Positions 36,370 to 48,164 of a stretch of DNA of 64,000 nt are shown piece by piece; positions within the stretch are counted from its first letter, which is position 1; each line of letters opens with the position of its first letter. Below the pieces are notes generated by a model. The model worked only from the letters and a program-made list of their open reading frames with translations, was not told the DNA's origin and made no database searches. Position numbers and translations under genes: made by a program. The DNA lies in contig OW388296.1 in NCBI GenBank assembly GCA_936450465.1, positions 33,956,086 to 34,020,085 on the forward strand, read 5' to 3'. The stretch comes from Gibbula magus (lineage: Eukaryota > Mollusca > Gastropoda > Trochida > Trochidae).

Positions 36370-37400
36370 TAACGATTATCTATTTCATTCCAAGGACGTT
36401 TAAGTCACTCAAGATGAATATTTGCCAAAAGAAAAAAATAAAATAAATGTTTCTTGTCTTTCCAGGCTGACAAAAATGATGCGACGACGCGATTGTTTTA
36501 GATTGATTTTTTTTTCGAATAAAGAGATAAATTCCATTTTGTACAAACTTCACACCGGTGAAAAACAAATTTAACCACTTATGTATATAAATTAAACACA
36601 TATACTCTTAAATATGTGTTACTAATCAAAATGGTCAATAATCCCACCCTACACTCAATCTCATCAAAACGATCGACATTTTAAATGTTATCTGCCCCTT
36701 TCTTTTGTTAAAACCTAGAAAAAAGACCTGAGGCGTTGGTTTTAAACTGATGCGGGCGGAAACCAGAAACACAATCTTTTTTTGGCCTTTGCTGGAAAGC
36801 CAGAAGCACTTCATTATTTCAAGAAAGTTTACGTCACTATCGATAGATATATGCACAGACAAAACCATTGACATGTCATTATTCCTTGGAATATTAAGTC
36901 ACTGTAGATTAATATCTGCATAGGGAAAACCATAACGAAGTCACTCTAATGGAATGTTTGCACAGACAAAACACTAAGCATTTCTTTATTCCAAGGACTT
37001 TTAATTCACTCAAGATTAATATTTGCAAAGGTAAAATCATAAGCATTTCTTTATTCCAAGGAATATCAAATCACTCTAATAAATACTTGCACAGACAAAA
37101 CTCTAAGCATATTTTTTTTCAAGGACTTTTAATTCACTCAAGATTAATATTTGCAAAGGTAAAATCATAAGCACTTCTTTATTCCAAGGAATATCAAATC
37201 ACTCAAATAAAATACTTGCACAGACAAAACTCTAAGCATTTTATTTTTCTAAGGATTTTTAAGTCACTCAAGATTAATATTTGCACAGGTAAAGTCATAA
37301 GCATTTCTTTTATTTCAAGGACTAAACGCAAGTCTAGCTTAACCTATGCAAAGGGGGAAACAATTATCCACATTCATATCTGTAAGTCAAGGAGTTTTAA
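36370..37400. repeat. ~64-bp degenerate repeat with a ~127-bp higher order
   Basis: ATTCCAAGGACTTTTAATTC, ACTCAAGATTAATATTTGCA and AAGCATTTCTTT recur. Between 36.98 and 37.33 kb two unit types alternate, one with GGACTTTTAATTCACTCAAG and one with GGAATATCAAATCACTC. Isolated older copies lie at about 36385 and 36875. The gap 36440-36830 is not clearly repetitive. Confidence 0.8.
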
Positions 37401-37555
37401 GAAAGTCTAACGTAAGGGAAAACAAAGACCCGTGTCAGTTTAGTCTAACCTAAGTTAAGACAACACAATAAGAATTGCCACGACGTACAACTGCAGTCCG
37501 ATCCTATCTTATACAAGAATGGTGTCGTAAAGTCTATCCATTTAGGCTCAACCGG

Positions 37556-38060
37556 CCCGGCATCGTGGCAAAGCCTTCCTTCATAGAGCGATACATATAA
37601 TTTACGAGCAGAGTCAAATGCCGGCTGAAACCGCTTCGCCTAGCTCTGCGCCTATTCCGGTCAATGACCTAGAATGGTAGCAGGCTTCAGCGACCTTGCA
37701 CAGTCGGCTCCAGCCTCGTTTCCCGCCTGTTATCAAAGCGTTGGCGAAATATCGATTTTTCCTAGAGCTGCATTGAGCTTCACAAGTGCCAAAAGGCCCC
37801 TCGGGTCCATGTGTATTAGATTCCGCCGGTGCCTCGCAGGAATCGGTGCCAAGGCAATGCGCTGTCTCCAAGAGCATTGCAACCGATATGACATAACAAG
37901 GGCATCCCTAAATACGCCGGCCGGCCGGTAAGGATGGAAGGGGGAAATTGCATCATCGGCGTTCGGCCCCTGATAGCGGAAAATCACGCGTCATTCTGCA
38001 GGGGTAATGTTATGCAAGCATCGGAACATTCAAGGAAAATTTCCAGCTTGCATAATGTAG
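37556..38060. other. GC- and CpG-rich block of foreign composition
   Basis: Counting G+C over 37621-37920 gives 163 of 300 (54%), against 16 of 60 (27%) in 38101-38160. CpG is frequent (CGCCGGCCGGCCGG at about 37915). Overlapping frames of 84-87 codons are open at 37614-37877 (minus), 37674-37931 (plus) and 37733-37987 (minus). I cannot name any of them. Possibilities are a transferred or organellar fragment, bacterial contamination in the assembly, or a decayed GC-rich exon. Which strand, if any, is coding is not decidable here. Confidence 0.6.
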
Positions 38061-39407
38061 GGTTGTAATTAAGGGCTGGTTAGAATATTCGTGGTTATTG
38101 TTGACGTGGGTTGTCATTTTTGGTTACATTAATAAAAAGAAATCAATGAATCTGTAAAATAAAAATGTGTGGCGTGTTGGCTTTTTTAAAACGCCTGGCA
38201 TAGTATAACAAAATCGTTTGATATTTGATATTTGGAAATATTAAAATGTTATTATTTTCAAAAAATATAATTAAGGACAATATTTTAAAACGTCTCGTGA
38301 TATTATATTTTATAGATTGATAGTATACTAACTATCTTTTAGTCGATGATAACTTGATTTTCAAGGTAAATGAACATCTAATAACGTTTATGCATTTGTT
38401 AATGAATTTATATGAATATAAATGTAAATATATATATGAAGTAATGAATACAAACAAAACTAGTAATGTCTACACCTTTTTGAAACCATAATTTTTCTTT
38501 AATAAATTTCACTTTTTAGCACTACAAAATGTCACCTACATGTTAAAACAAAACAAAACAATTCACCAAAAACAATTCATCAAATGACAAATAATCAAAT
38601 CTGTAAAGTTTATGCCAAACTTAACCACGCCACATGATAATTAAGATAATGACAATCATTCCTATCTGTTAAGGTTGATTACTTCGTGTAATGAAACCTT
38701 AAATCGTGATCTATCAATTTGAAAAATCTTGATTTTAAAACCTCAAACGAAGATCCTGCACGATAAATCGAAACTACACAGCATGTTTAACGAACTTCGA
38801 ATGTATGAATGGTTGTGACGTCATGTGACGTCAGTCTGCGTAAAACTATACCCTGGAGACGATATCTCAGTATCATATAACCTATCACGCATCAAACTTA
38901 ATCTTGTATCAGGGCTTCGTGATTTTATTTTAATTCAATACCAGATAATGGTCAATAATGAAGAAGGTCAAATATCACGTGACTTCATCATGTCAAACCG
39001 GCTTATATCATTTAAGAAACTGAAAATAGGCCTATCATACGTCTGATTTAGACATGAATTATCAATAAATAATAATCGCAAGACTGTTTTGGTTCGCGTT
39101 GTCATGCGTTTTCTTGGCGTCATATCCGGGTATTTATTGTCTGAAATAACATCTTGTTCATTATTGATAAAAAAAAAATGGCCCCTTCCGTCAATCTTAT
39201 ATCAATCAATACTTGTCATATTCAATACTTTTTTCTAATAAGAAACAACATAAGCGGTGCGGTATATTACCCATTTAATACCCATATATGGTTGAAAATA
39301 ACCGAGTTAATATTTTCGATAAGAGCACATGTGCACATATCACTTTTGCCTAGCAACAATTGTTTCAGCTCGACTTCCCGGATTTCGTCGTCAGTGACAT
39401 CATTAAA
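38061..39407. other. No gene recognised
   Basis: AT-rich DNA around a CRE pair (38816-38833) and a CACGTG (38976). Frames of 73 and 110 codons are not recognisable. Confidence 0.5.
38816..38833. promoter_or_regulatory. Paired CRE sites, 10 bp apart
   Basis: TGACGTCATGTGACGTCA holds two full TGACGTCA octamers starting at 38816 and 38826, i.e. about one helical turn apart. TGACGTCA is the established CREB/ATF bZIP site. Function here is inference. Confidence 0.4.
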
Positions 39408-39408
39408 C

Positions 39409-39442
<34 letters not shown>

Positions 39443-39480
39443 TATTGCCTTTTCAGGAATTTGTTTTACATCAACACAGA
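39408..39480. repeat. (AAT)n with ACTTTATT junction
   Basis: About ten AAT units (39410-39439) followed directly by ACTTTATTGCCTTTTCAGG. A short trinucleotide run joined to ACTTTATT is often an element end in invertebrates, but no partner was found in the window. Confidence 0.7.
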
Positions 39481-40557
39481 GCTTGAACAATCATATGCAA
39501 TATTTATGTACACGCATTTAATTCTCATGATATCATTATAGATTGCCGTCCAAAGTGAAGTGAACCATTTTCTGTTTACTTTACTCGATTCTATTTAAAT
39601 AGAATACATAATAAAGAAATACATCTGTGTATCTACAACAACTATTTTTCTAGGACGTGTTACCGTCTTTAATGCTCTGTGACGTCATAAAACCATCTGA
39701 ACGTGACGTCAATACCGTGATGCTTGCTCGCTGTGTGTTTGCTGCTGACAATAACATAACAATTTACTTTGAGTTTTGGGCTTATAGTTGAGTGTGATTT
39801 ATAGTCAAAGAACATACTAAAAGATTCAAATGCTTGACAAGTGAACATGTAGGTTGTTATTCAGAAATTCTGGTGAAACTTCTACATCATGTCGCTTCAA
39901 GGCGAAGATCATTTAGTCCTGCCAGTCTCATGACTATATATTAAATAAGAAGCATTTAATACAGTCTAGGATCTAGTCTAGTCTAGACCACAAGGATGCT
40001 CAGGAACTGAACATGATAAAAACACATGAATGATGGTACAACCATTATTAAATGATACTCAATTATATGATATGAAAATCATACTCTCAACTTAAGTCTT
40101 GGTGTTTATCCATCTTTGATTGTGTACTGAATATTCAAGAGCATTCTTTAATTATATGTAAATGCAGTAATAAAGGTTTTAATTGAGTTTTAATTAATAG
40201 CGTCTGAATTTAGGAGGATAGAAAATAAAGGATTATGTCAAACGTTTTAAACATACGTATCTTATTATTTTCGTAACTAAATAATAACGTATATTTCTGA
40301 TGATAAACGCATATTCATGATAATCGTTAAGTTAGTTCTGGAGACATCAACCTTCATGCATCGCATGAAATGTAATAATATAATAATGTAATGAATCCAT
40401 GAATATATCATATTGGACATCTGTGCACATGGTAATTTGTCCATTATGTGATTGACATTAGAAATATACAACCCCGTTTGATTGGCAATTGCCCTTGTCT
40501 GTAGTGTTCGACAAATATATTCATGTAGTGGATATACATTGTATATATAAGTATAAA

Positions 40558-40558
<1 letters not shown>
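39481..40558. other. No gene recognised
   Basis: AT-rich, holding the second CRE pair and a short TAGTCTAG palindromic run at about 39970. Confidence 0.5.
39680..39711. promoter_or_regulatory. Paired CRE sites, 24 bp apart
   Basis: TGACGTCA at 39680-39687 and 39704-39711, each preceded by G (GTGACGTCA). Confidence 0.4.

Positions 40559-40634
<76 letters not shown>
40559..40634. repeat. (TG)n(TA)n compound microsatellite
   Basis: About 12 TG followed by about 26 TA dinucleotides, uninterrupted. Confidence 0.95.
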
Positions 40635-40636
<2 letters not shown>

Positions 40637-42065
40637 AGACGACGATGAGGTAGGAGTGGTCAGTCGCAGTGGTCACTGACAACTTGTATGACACTGGTAA
40701 ATCCTTGTTGAACTGGACATGAGTGATTACTTGACCCTTCGAACTGACCATCAAGGAGCTCTACAATGAGTAACAACGTATCTGAATGTCAACTTTCTTC
40801 AGCTGAAGCTGTATTTCATGTACATGTCACTTGTACGGTGTACAACACGATGTTATTCATACTTATAGAGTTGAATTTCAAACCAAAAAAATAGGCTTAC
40901 ACTATGAACATAGGATTTAATCTGAAAATATCATTTTATCAAATAAAATGAGACTGTGAGTAATGGGATTTTCAGAAAAAAATGGTCGGTAAAAAGTTCC
41001 TTCTCTATATATTTTCCATATTTCTTTTCAATAATAAATATGTTTTATTTGACGAAAGAATTTAAACAATGACAATCAAATATTAGATTTAAGATTTCAT
41101 TTCATTTCATTGACATTCATATTCCATGTAGTGATGGAAATTATAATATTTTCAAATTTAACTGAAAATATTAATCATTATCATTGGTTAATGTCAATGT
41201 AGAAACAGGATTATCTTTTTCAAGGGTTTCATTTTCAAACGTCATCAAAACGTGTCCAAAAATAATTGATACACAAGTACATTTAAGTTTCAGTCTGATC
41301 AAAATCGACCCTGTTCCGAGAAATTAAATCTACAAAATAGTTCATATTGGATACGAACTGGTTCTATAGATTGAAGACACACCGTATAGGCGCGCGTTCC
41401 GTACCAGTTTAGCGCAGACAAAGCCCAGTCAAATAGCTGACCAATCACATCATAGTTTTAAACGGTCGACATTTTGAAAGAATTCGGAACAGACGAAAAG
41501 ATTGAGTTATCTGCCCCTTGCTTCTCGCATCGAAACCTTTTGTAGGAGGTCATGTGATTGATTAACTGAATTCCATCAGAACATTGGAGTCTACGGGCTG
41601 TTATCAGACGGTTTTGCGAGGAAACCTCCGAACGATGTGAGTTCGTATCCCGATAAATGTACTTTTTTGCAACTTTTATTCCTCGGGAAACTGTCTATCT
41701 TAATCAGACTGTTTTAAGTTAAGAATTCATAAAGGACCACTGACATGCCTGACCAATTACAACCCGCAGCATAGTTGTTCACAAGAGACCAAAATCTCCT
41801 TCATCACTTACCATAAATCATGGTGATCTCCGAACAATAGACTTATAAATGCTAATCTATATGACAGGACGATTAAGAGGTTAAATGCATTTTTAATTGA
41901 TAAACATATGTTTCTCCTTCTGGCAGATGAATATAAGTCCAAGCTAAAACCAAATGTAAAAAATGATGTGATAAAACAACAGATGAATTCAGTTCTTTGT
42001 TTTCATAAACCTTCAAAAAGTTACGTTTAAGCAACTGGTAACACCAGTTTGGTTTCATACAAAAA
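40635..42065. other. No gene recognised
   Basis: AT-rich. A lone AGTTCGTATCCC at about 41640 resembles a weak B box, with no A box. Confidence 0.5.
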
Positions 42066-42476
42066 AAATCAAAAAGATATTTTTAAGTAATAAATAAAAC
42101 CTTTTATCGTTCGACAGTAAAACTAATACACCATAAAGATGCATTGAAGTAATAGATAAAACCATTCCTTTGATTGACAATACAATGACAATGAATAAAT
42201 TGATAAATATGATATCAAAAAGATACATTTAAGTATAACAGATCAAAAAATTTCCTCGTTTGGCAATACTAGTTAAAAGATGCATTTAAGTAGTGAATAA
42301 AACCATCCCTTAGTTTGACAATACAAATACTACGTCAAAAAGATTCACTAAAGTAATAAATAAAACCATTCCTTTGATTGATAATAACGTGAAAAAGGTT
42401 CACATATGTAATAAATAAAACCATTTCCTCGTTTGACAGTACAAATAAAAGAGATGTTTTAAGTAACAGATAAACC
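42066..42476. repeat. Degenerate ~60-75 bp tandem repeat, ~7 copies
   Basis: AAGTAATAAATAAAACCATT, TTTGATTGACAATAC and AAAAAGAT(A/G)CATTTAAG recur in order with variable spacing. Confidence 0.75.
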
Positions 42477-42819
42477 CTCGCTGAGAGCCACTATTCACAG
42501 TGTAACCCAATTTAAGCCACAAAAGCGTTTCTCTTGATTAGGCGTGCCGGTTCTAACATGATGTGATCAATCACATCCCTTGATTACTGAGGTTGGGCCA
42601 AAGATCGACTCCTTACGCAGTTCTGGTCAAGTTCATTGACCCCTGACCGGACCCAGACGACTTCCATCCGGGCACTGACACCAGAGAGATTTTGCACCAA
42701 AACGACCCCTCCTAGACTATTCCGCAGTCTGTAATATAACCAACGTCATTGACATCTTACTTGACTAAAAAATGGCTTAAAAAATACGTTGTTTCATTTT
42801 GCACTAAATGGTTAACTTT

Positions 42820-43190
42820 TCTGTGCAGATTTCTGAGTCTTGCATCGTTCAAATATGTGGTATCACTTTGTTATTTCAACTCTCCTGTGTAGATGAATGA
42901 GTCTCCAGTATCTGTCTGTCATAGCTATCATCTACATTGATACCTTACCAGACCAAAATTAAATTATATGGCATTCACATTGTTCCAATGTTTGTGGTAT
43001 CACTGTTATCTCGACTTCTCTGTGTAGATAACTGAGACTAACATTGTTCCAATATAAGTGGTTACTCTGTTATCCCCACCACACGGACTTTAAAGTAATT
43101 TAAGTCCTGGCTCCACTCATCTGTGTAGATAAATGAGTCTAACATTGTTCCAATAATGTGATAACACCACGGACTTAAAAGTAAATAATA
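42820..43190. repeat. Degenerate ~90-bp repeat, 3-4 copies
   Basis: CTGTGTAGATAAATGAGTCT, AACATTGTTCCAATAT and GTGGTATCACT.TGTTAT recur, with CACGGACTT appended in the last two copies. Confidence 0.75.
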
Positions 43191-43838
43191 GTTGATAATT
43201 CTTTAAGGAGACTTTTCCTAGTCTTTCCCCTTCGGCATTGCCAATCAGACAAGTTAATTTTTACGTCTGGGGCGATCTCCTTCACGGTCTTGTGAGAAGC
43301 CGGAGATGTATGTAGTGTGTGTAGGGGAGGGAGGGGGATGTCTTTGAGTGAGGAGGGGTCCATTTCCTCTTGATAGGTAAGCAATATACATTATGAGTCA
43401 TACCTATAGAAAGATAAGTTGCTTCGTGTTTTTTTGGCTATGGGTGAGGTGCTACGGCAAGAGTTCCAATGGCAACCTTTGGAGAATAAAACTTCAGAAT
43501 AGCGTTACAAGGATGTGCAATAAACTTACTGGTTCATGGAATTACGGACCTATCTAATACAATGTAGAACACAGGAAACTCCAAGAATTAATTACCTCCG
43601 ATATCTCCATTTAAGAGAAATCTAAATGTGCCTACCTGAGAAAGGCTTGATAAACAGTGATATTAACAACTCACTTAGTCAGATCCCTATCGTCAACCCT
43701 GACTGTCGTCATTCCCTCTCACCCACTCTTTGAATCTATTGAAAATATCCTTATTGTATTTCTAGAGCACAATTAGGTTGCCAAGTGAATATGAAGTATG
43801 TAAATGGTGTAAATGTTGCTGTATTTAGGATTTCTCTC
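43191..43838. other. No gene recognised
   Basis: Contains a G-rich patch GGGGAGGGAGGGGGATG (about 43324). Nothing coding recognised. Confidence 0.45.
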
Positions 43839-44135
43839 TCAGTTTCGTACTTCCAGCAGTGGTCTCATGGTATCTAAGGGTAGGGGAAATTCGGTATACC
43901 TAAAAGTGGAAGAATATGCCAAGTTTGTATCAGACCAAATGTATAAAGCGAATACCATGTCTCTCTTGAGTGCCTTACATAACATTTCCAAGTTCACATA
44001 TTCTTTGCTCTCAAAACGAGGCGCGAACAACTGTCCATACTGTAGCTTATTCATTGTATCATCACATGCGTATGTTCTCCGATACCATTTACTGAGCACT
44101 GTGAATGTATTGTTACATTTACCTGAGGCGGAACA
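43839..44135 (-). CDS. Weak candidate exon, unknown protein
   Basis: On the minus strand about 100 codons run without a stop from near 44135 to the TGA at 43839. The composition looks protein-like (W, Y, R, E and K well represented, e.g. the KWYRRTYACDDTMNKLQYG stretch) and there is no simple repeat. The only in-frame starts near the beginning are GTG or an internal ATG, so a spliced exon would fit better than a complete gene. I recognise no domain or family. The plus strand is open across the same interval too (43813-44349, ending in poly-proline from the C tracts). Such frames also arise by chance in 64 kb, so coding status is doubtful. Confidence 0.15.
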   Translation of the reverse strand, partial: CSASGKCNNTFTVLSKWYRRTYACDDTMNKLQYGQLFAPRFESKEYVNLEMLCKALKRDMVFALYIWSDTNLAYSSTFRYTEFPLPLDTMRPLLEVRN

Positions 44136-44136
44136 T

Positions 44137-44232
44137 CTTTCAAATGGGAAATTTGGGAAAAGCGTGTCCTGCTTTACTGAAATAACTAAGAATAAATATT
44201 TTTTTCAGAGCCAGGATGTGCGACTGAGTCAA

Positions 44233-44266
<34 letters not shown>

Positions 44267-44630
44267 TTCAATCCCCCCTCCCCCCTCTTCATCTTCCAAA
44301 TGGGAAATTTGGTATTGTAAAAGGGGCGTGTCCTGCTTTACAGAAATAACTAAGAATAAATATTTTTTTCAGAGCCAGGATGTGCGACTGAGTCAATCCC
44401 CCCCCCCCCCTCTTCAATCCCCCCTCCCCCCTCTTCATCTTCCAAATGGGAAATTTGGTATTGTAAAAGGGGCGTGTCCTGCTTTACAGAAATAACTAAG
44501 AATAAATATTTTTTTCAGAGCCAGGATGTGCGACTGAGTCCCCCTCCCCCTCTTCATTCCCCCTCCCCCCTCTTCAACCCCCCCCCCCCCCCCCCCCCCC
44601 CCTCCCCCTCCTTCATTCCCAGCTAAAGTG
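44137..44630. repeat. Three tandem ~150-bp units carrying poly-C tracts
   Basis: CAAATGGGAAATTTGG occurs at 44141, 44297 and 44443 (spacings 156 and 146). Each unit continues with GTGTCCTGCTTTAC, ATAACTAAGAATAAATATT, TTTTTCAGAGCCAGGATGTG and CGACTGAGTC, then C-rich sequence. The uninterrupted C runs are 31 (44234-44264), 13 (44398-44410) and 25 (44578-44602). The AATAAATA..TTTTTTCAGAG..GGATGT part equals the right end of family P. Confidence 0.92.
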
Positions 44631-45609
44631 AAACCTTCCACCTTTTGCACTAAAACAAATCAAGGATGATTGCTCGCTCAGTGGTTGCCTCTTCAGTCTT
44701 GATCACTCTTCAGGCAGGCATTACATTTGCAACTTCCGGGCAAGCCTCAACATCCGGGAAGTTATAGATCCCTTCACTTCCGGTTAGAAGCTTTGACTAC
44801 AGTCTGTGGGGTCTAGATGTCTAGAAACCAGCGTTGCGTTTAGAGGTGTTTGGGATTTTATGAAACATACTTCCGCAACCAAAACGTTGGTTATTAGTGT
44901 TTTTACATATGACCAAATGGTACTTATTTGAACAACGACGAAAAATTAATACTAAGCAAAATTAAACATCAAAAGCCGAGAGTTTTTATTTCTAAAGTAA
45001 ATTCTTATTTTCTTCAGTTTGCATTGTATTTACAGTCACATTATTCTAATTATATATAATCCACGTGACCACAATACAATTAATCATGTGATTGGACGAA
45101 AGCATTTTACTGTCCTCCAATCCATCATAGATATGATAAATACACATCAGGAAGTAAACTTCCTCTAATTCTCGATATCCTCTTTCATAATTGTACCAAA
45201 ATACAGAAATCTAAATCTATCCGCCTTTTGTTGAAATATTGAGACTGCGTCAATCGTTTATGAGAAGATCTAGTTTCTCGAGTTCATAAATGGTATAAGT
45301 CACATAAATCCAAATATAACATTGTTCTGTCGTATTCAACACCTTGCAAGGATTAAAAATGTGCTTTAATGTCACTGCAAATGTCAGCATCTGTAATCTA
45401 CAATAATTCATTTTATTTTCGTGAAATCTGAGGCCTTTTTTCTATTTTGTAATTTGTAAATGTTTTGTAATACGCCTATGTCGTCCTTGATATATAAACT
45501 TATATAGTGACATCCAATAGGCCATTGTGATATTGTTCTAGAAAACCCACATGACATAAAAGCGTGACTTTCCTTGGTTTGCCTTTACTGACGAATTTAT
45601 CAAACAATC
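44631..45609. other. No gene recognised
   Basis: A CTTCCGG cluster lies at about 44728-44785 (ACTTCCGGG, ATCCGGGAAG, CTTCCGGTT), resembling ETS-type cores. CACGTG at 45062. Otherwise AT-rich. Confidence 0.5.
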
Positions 45610-45970
45610 TTAAAGGGGCTGTAGCACGTTTTTTGCAAAATTTATTTTTTTAAATTTCCCATTTATAATGATAGTTTATGTCATTTAAATTAATTTTAGA
45701 GGGTAAAACATCTTATTAAACAAACCAATTATCCGTATTGGTAAAAACAATGTTGCGTATCGAGCAAAATTTGCATGGCGGCCATTTTATTGTGAACACA
45801 ATTTATTATTTCGAACTACAAAAACGAGTCCCATGGCTTTACCGAACCATGAACACTTATTTTGAACTTGGTATTCCGACGAGAGAGGGTATTTTACTAT
45901 TGGGGACATTATTTTTCAAATACATGTCATTGACTTATTTGAGCAAAATAACCTGCTACTGCCCCTTTAA
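45610..45970 (-). mobile_element. Family E MITE, copy 3 (inverted)
   Basis: TTAAAGGGGCTGTAGCACGT at the left and GCTACTGCCCCTTTAA at the right with TTAA at both edges, 361 bp, the same length as copy 1 but in the opposite orientation (TGCATGGCGGCCAT). The 93-codon frame starting inside it is an artefact. Confidence 0.9.
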
Positions 45971-46599
45971 ACGTATCGACATTATTATGAACATAATCAA
46001 CAGTAACAAGATGGTATAATAATAAACCATATGTTTCGGTTTTATTTAAAATTTTAAAAATTGAAGATATTTTCTTAATCAATGTATGTTTAAAACTATT
46101 GTAATTATTGTTATCCTAATACATAATTTAGGAATGATTTCTTTATTTGATTAATATGATTAGTTTTGGTCGATATTGTAAGTCCCTCCTATAAAATTGA
46201 TATACCTTACAAATCTAACCCAGTGTTGTCAGTTAAGTCGTTTCCATTTTCTAAAGTGTTTTTTTTTTCTTTCTGGGGTCTAAATGTTTCTCAGGCTGTA
46301 CCGATATTTCTCATATTCTTATATATATATATCTAATTTTTTATCAATTACAGTGAAGTTGTATTCATATTTGTTTTATTGAATTGTTATTTGTCAAAAG
46401 TAGGTATATTTGCATCAATAGTTCCCAAATTACCTTTTAAAACTATACAATTATGCCTTTCAATTTGCTTTGGTCACATATATGAACAGAAATATTAAAC
46501 TAGTATTTATTACCGTTTGTTTTATGTCACGTTTTAACTATCTATATTTGTAACGATTTGCGTGCAATATTACGATTCTGCTATATCGGTTGTCAATTT
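45971..46599. other. No gene recognised
   Basis: AT-rich, with poly-T runs. Confidence 0.5.
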
Positions 46600-47670
46600 C
46601 CGTCAAAGCCGCCATCTCATTCGCCGACAGGAACTGTCACAAGGTTACAGGAGCACGTGGATATAAACACCATGATGAGCCATTCCTTCAAGCAAGGCCG
46701 CTCGTGACGCTTTGTCGTGTCTTGTCGATTTCTTGTGTACAAATCAGCTCGATGTGCACGTGAAAGTTGAAGTTTGTTGGAAATAAGCACGTGGATAGTG
46801 ACATTGCACGATTAATTCCTTCTTCAGAAGTTCAAGGTTCGCTCTCTGACGTCTTGACAGATCTTGTTATTTCAAATCGCCAAGCACGTGAAAGTCGACT
46901 TTGTAAACAAATGTAGTTTTGGATTGAAGCTTATATAAAAGGTTCGTCCATATTGTTTCATCATATTTTGTTTGGCTATAATACTTCAAATAATTTCACT
47001 CAACTTACATATTCATTCCAATCGCTAAATATATCATAATTACTAGTTTCCAAAAATCAAGCAACGTCATTATACATGTGCAGAAAGCGAACCTACACGT
47101 CTCATTTACATGCACTGTAGTTATAAGACCTATAAAACATTACCAACCTAAATTTTCTCTTCGTCTTATGTAAATAAATTTCAAAAATTACGTTTGACTA
47201 ATTGACGCTCGTCAATCGCGATGCCTTCTCCGGTTTTCGATCATAAATCACTACTTTTACCTTTATATCGTCACTATACTGAGTCGACTATCATCAAAAA
47301 AGTAATTTTCGGCAACAGTCAGTACATCCCGATAAAACACCATTTATAACGTTTATGTGAGTCCTAAGAACAATATGGATGCACCTTCAAGTACAAATTA
47401 TAAAGGCTGTCTTTGAGTCTTTTGGCACCGGTATCGTTATTTGACATATAAATAAACAAAACACATATAATAACGATATAAAGGCGAATCTTTGTCTAAT
47501 AAAGAAAATTGACAATATTTGTAATCTGAAGTGAAAGTTGACAACTTATTTTCATGAAATGATTTTTCTGACTTCTCTACTGTAAAGTGCACGTGGATAT
47601 TGGCACGCGGCAGCGTTGATTGACAGTCGGGATGTCACAAGCGGCTAGCACGGACAGCACGTGAATCTGG
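46600..47670. promoter_or_regulatory. GCACGTG E-box cluster, split by a D element
   Basis: CACGTG starts at 46654, 46757, 46788, 46885, 47590 and 47658, and every one is preceded by G. Three continue as GCACGTGGATA and three as GCACGTGAA. Nearby are GCCGCCATCTC (about 46608) and CTGACGTCT (46847). CACGTG is the core of bHLH-type factors (MYC, USF, CLOCK families). The gap from 46935 to 47375 is a family D element with no CACGTG, so the cluster looks like one motif-rich region interrupted by insertion. Regulatory function is inference. Confidence 0.4.
46935..47375 (+). mobile_element. Family D element, uninterrupted copy
   Basis: It starts near AAAAGGTTCGTCCAT and runs through CATATTCATTCCAATCGC, ATTATACATGTGCAGAAAGC, TTTACATGCACTGTAGT, TTGACGCTCGTCAATCGC, TTTACCTTTATATCGTCACT and ACACCATTTATAACGTTT to about GTGAGTCCTAAGAACAA. 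The same order occurs at 18.3-19.1 and 58.08-58.83 kb. Noncoding. Superfamily unknown. The left TTAAAGG-like start recalls family E, but no inverted partner is seen. Confidence 0.75.
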
Positions 47671-48164
47671 GCGTGTTGCTGGAGGAAGGGTAGGCTCCAG
47701 ACGAAGCTAATAACACTGCAATCTAAGGCGAGGTCATAATGTAAACATACGCACAGAATTACTTTCCTTAATTACAGGACACACGAAACTACTTTCGGAA
47801 ATGTGATTTTGCACAAATTGCACCAATCTCACACTTTCCTTCCATTAGATTTGGCATTTTGAAGCTACGTCGGAAACAAAACATATTTCCTTGAGAAACC
47901 TTTGCAATGTAAAAATATCAAATATTAATGGAAACTTTGATCATTGAATTAAAAAATCTCCGTGGGAAAAGATTGTTAAACAACTTATCTTCAACAGATC
48001 CTATCAAAGATGTAAAATCCAGTTTTTATTTCTGTTTAAACCAGCTTATTCCATGCTATTGCGCTATAAGCTTATTTGCCTCCAAAACTTCATTGTTGGT
48101 AAAGTAATCGATCGGGTTCCAAACCAAGGATTGTCTGACCGGAAACCCCAATTTGAGATTTCTT
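47671..48164. other. No gene recognised
   Basis: AT-rich with short frames only. Confidence 0.5.

Noticed and set aside
41630..41655. B-box-like AGTTCGTATCCC
   Set aside because: Imperfect match and no A box.
45738..46019. 93-codon frame
   Set aside because: Lies mostly in family E copy 3, a noncoding MITE.
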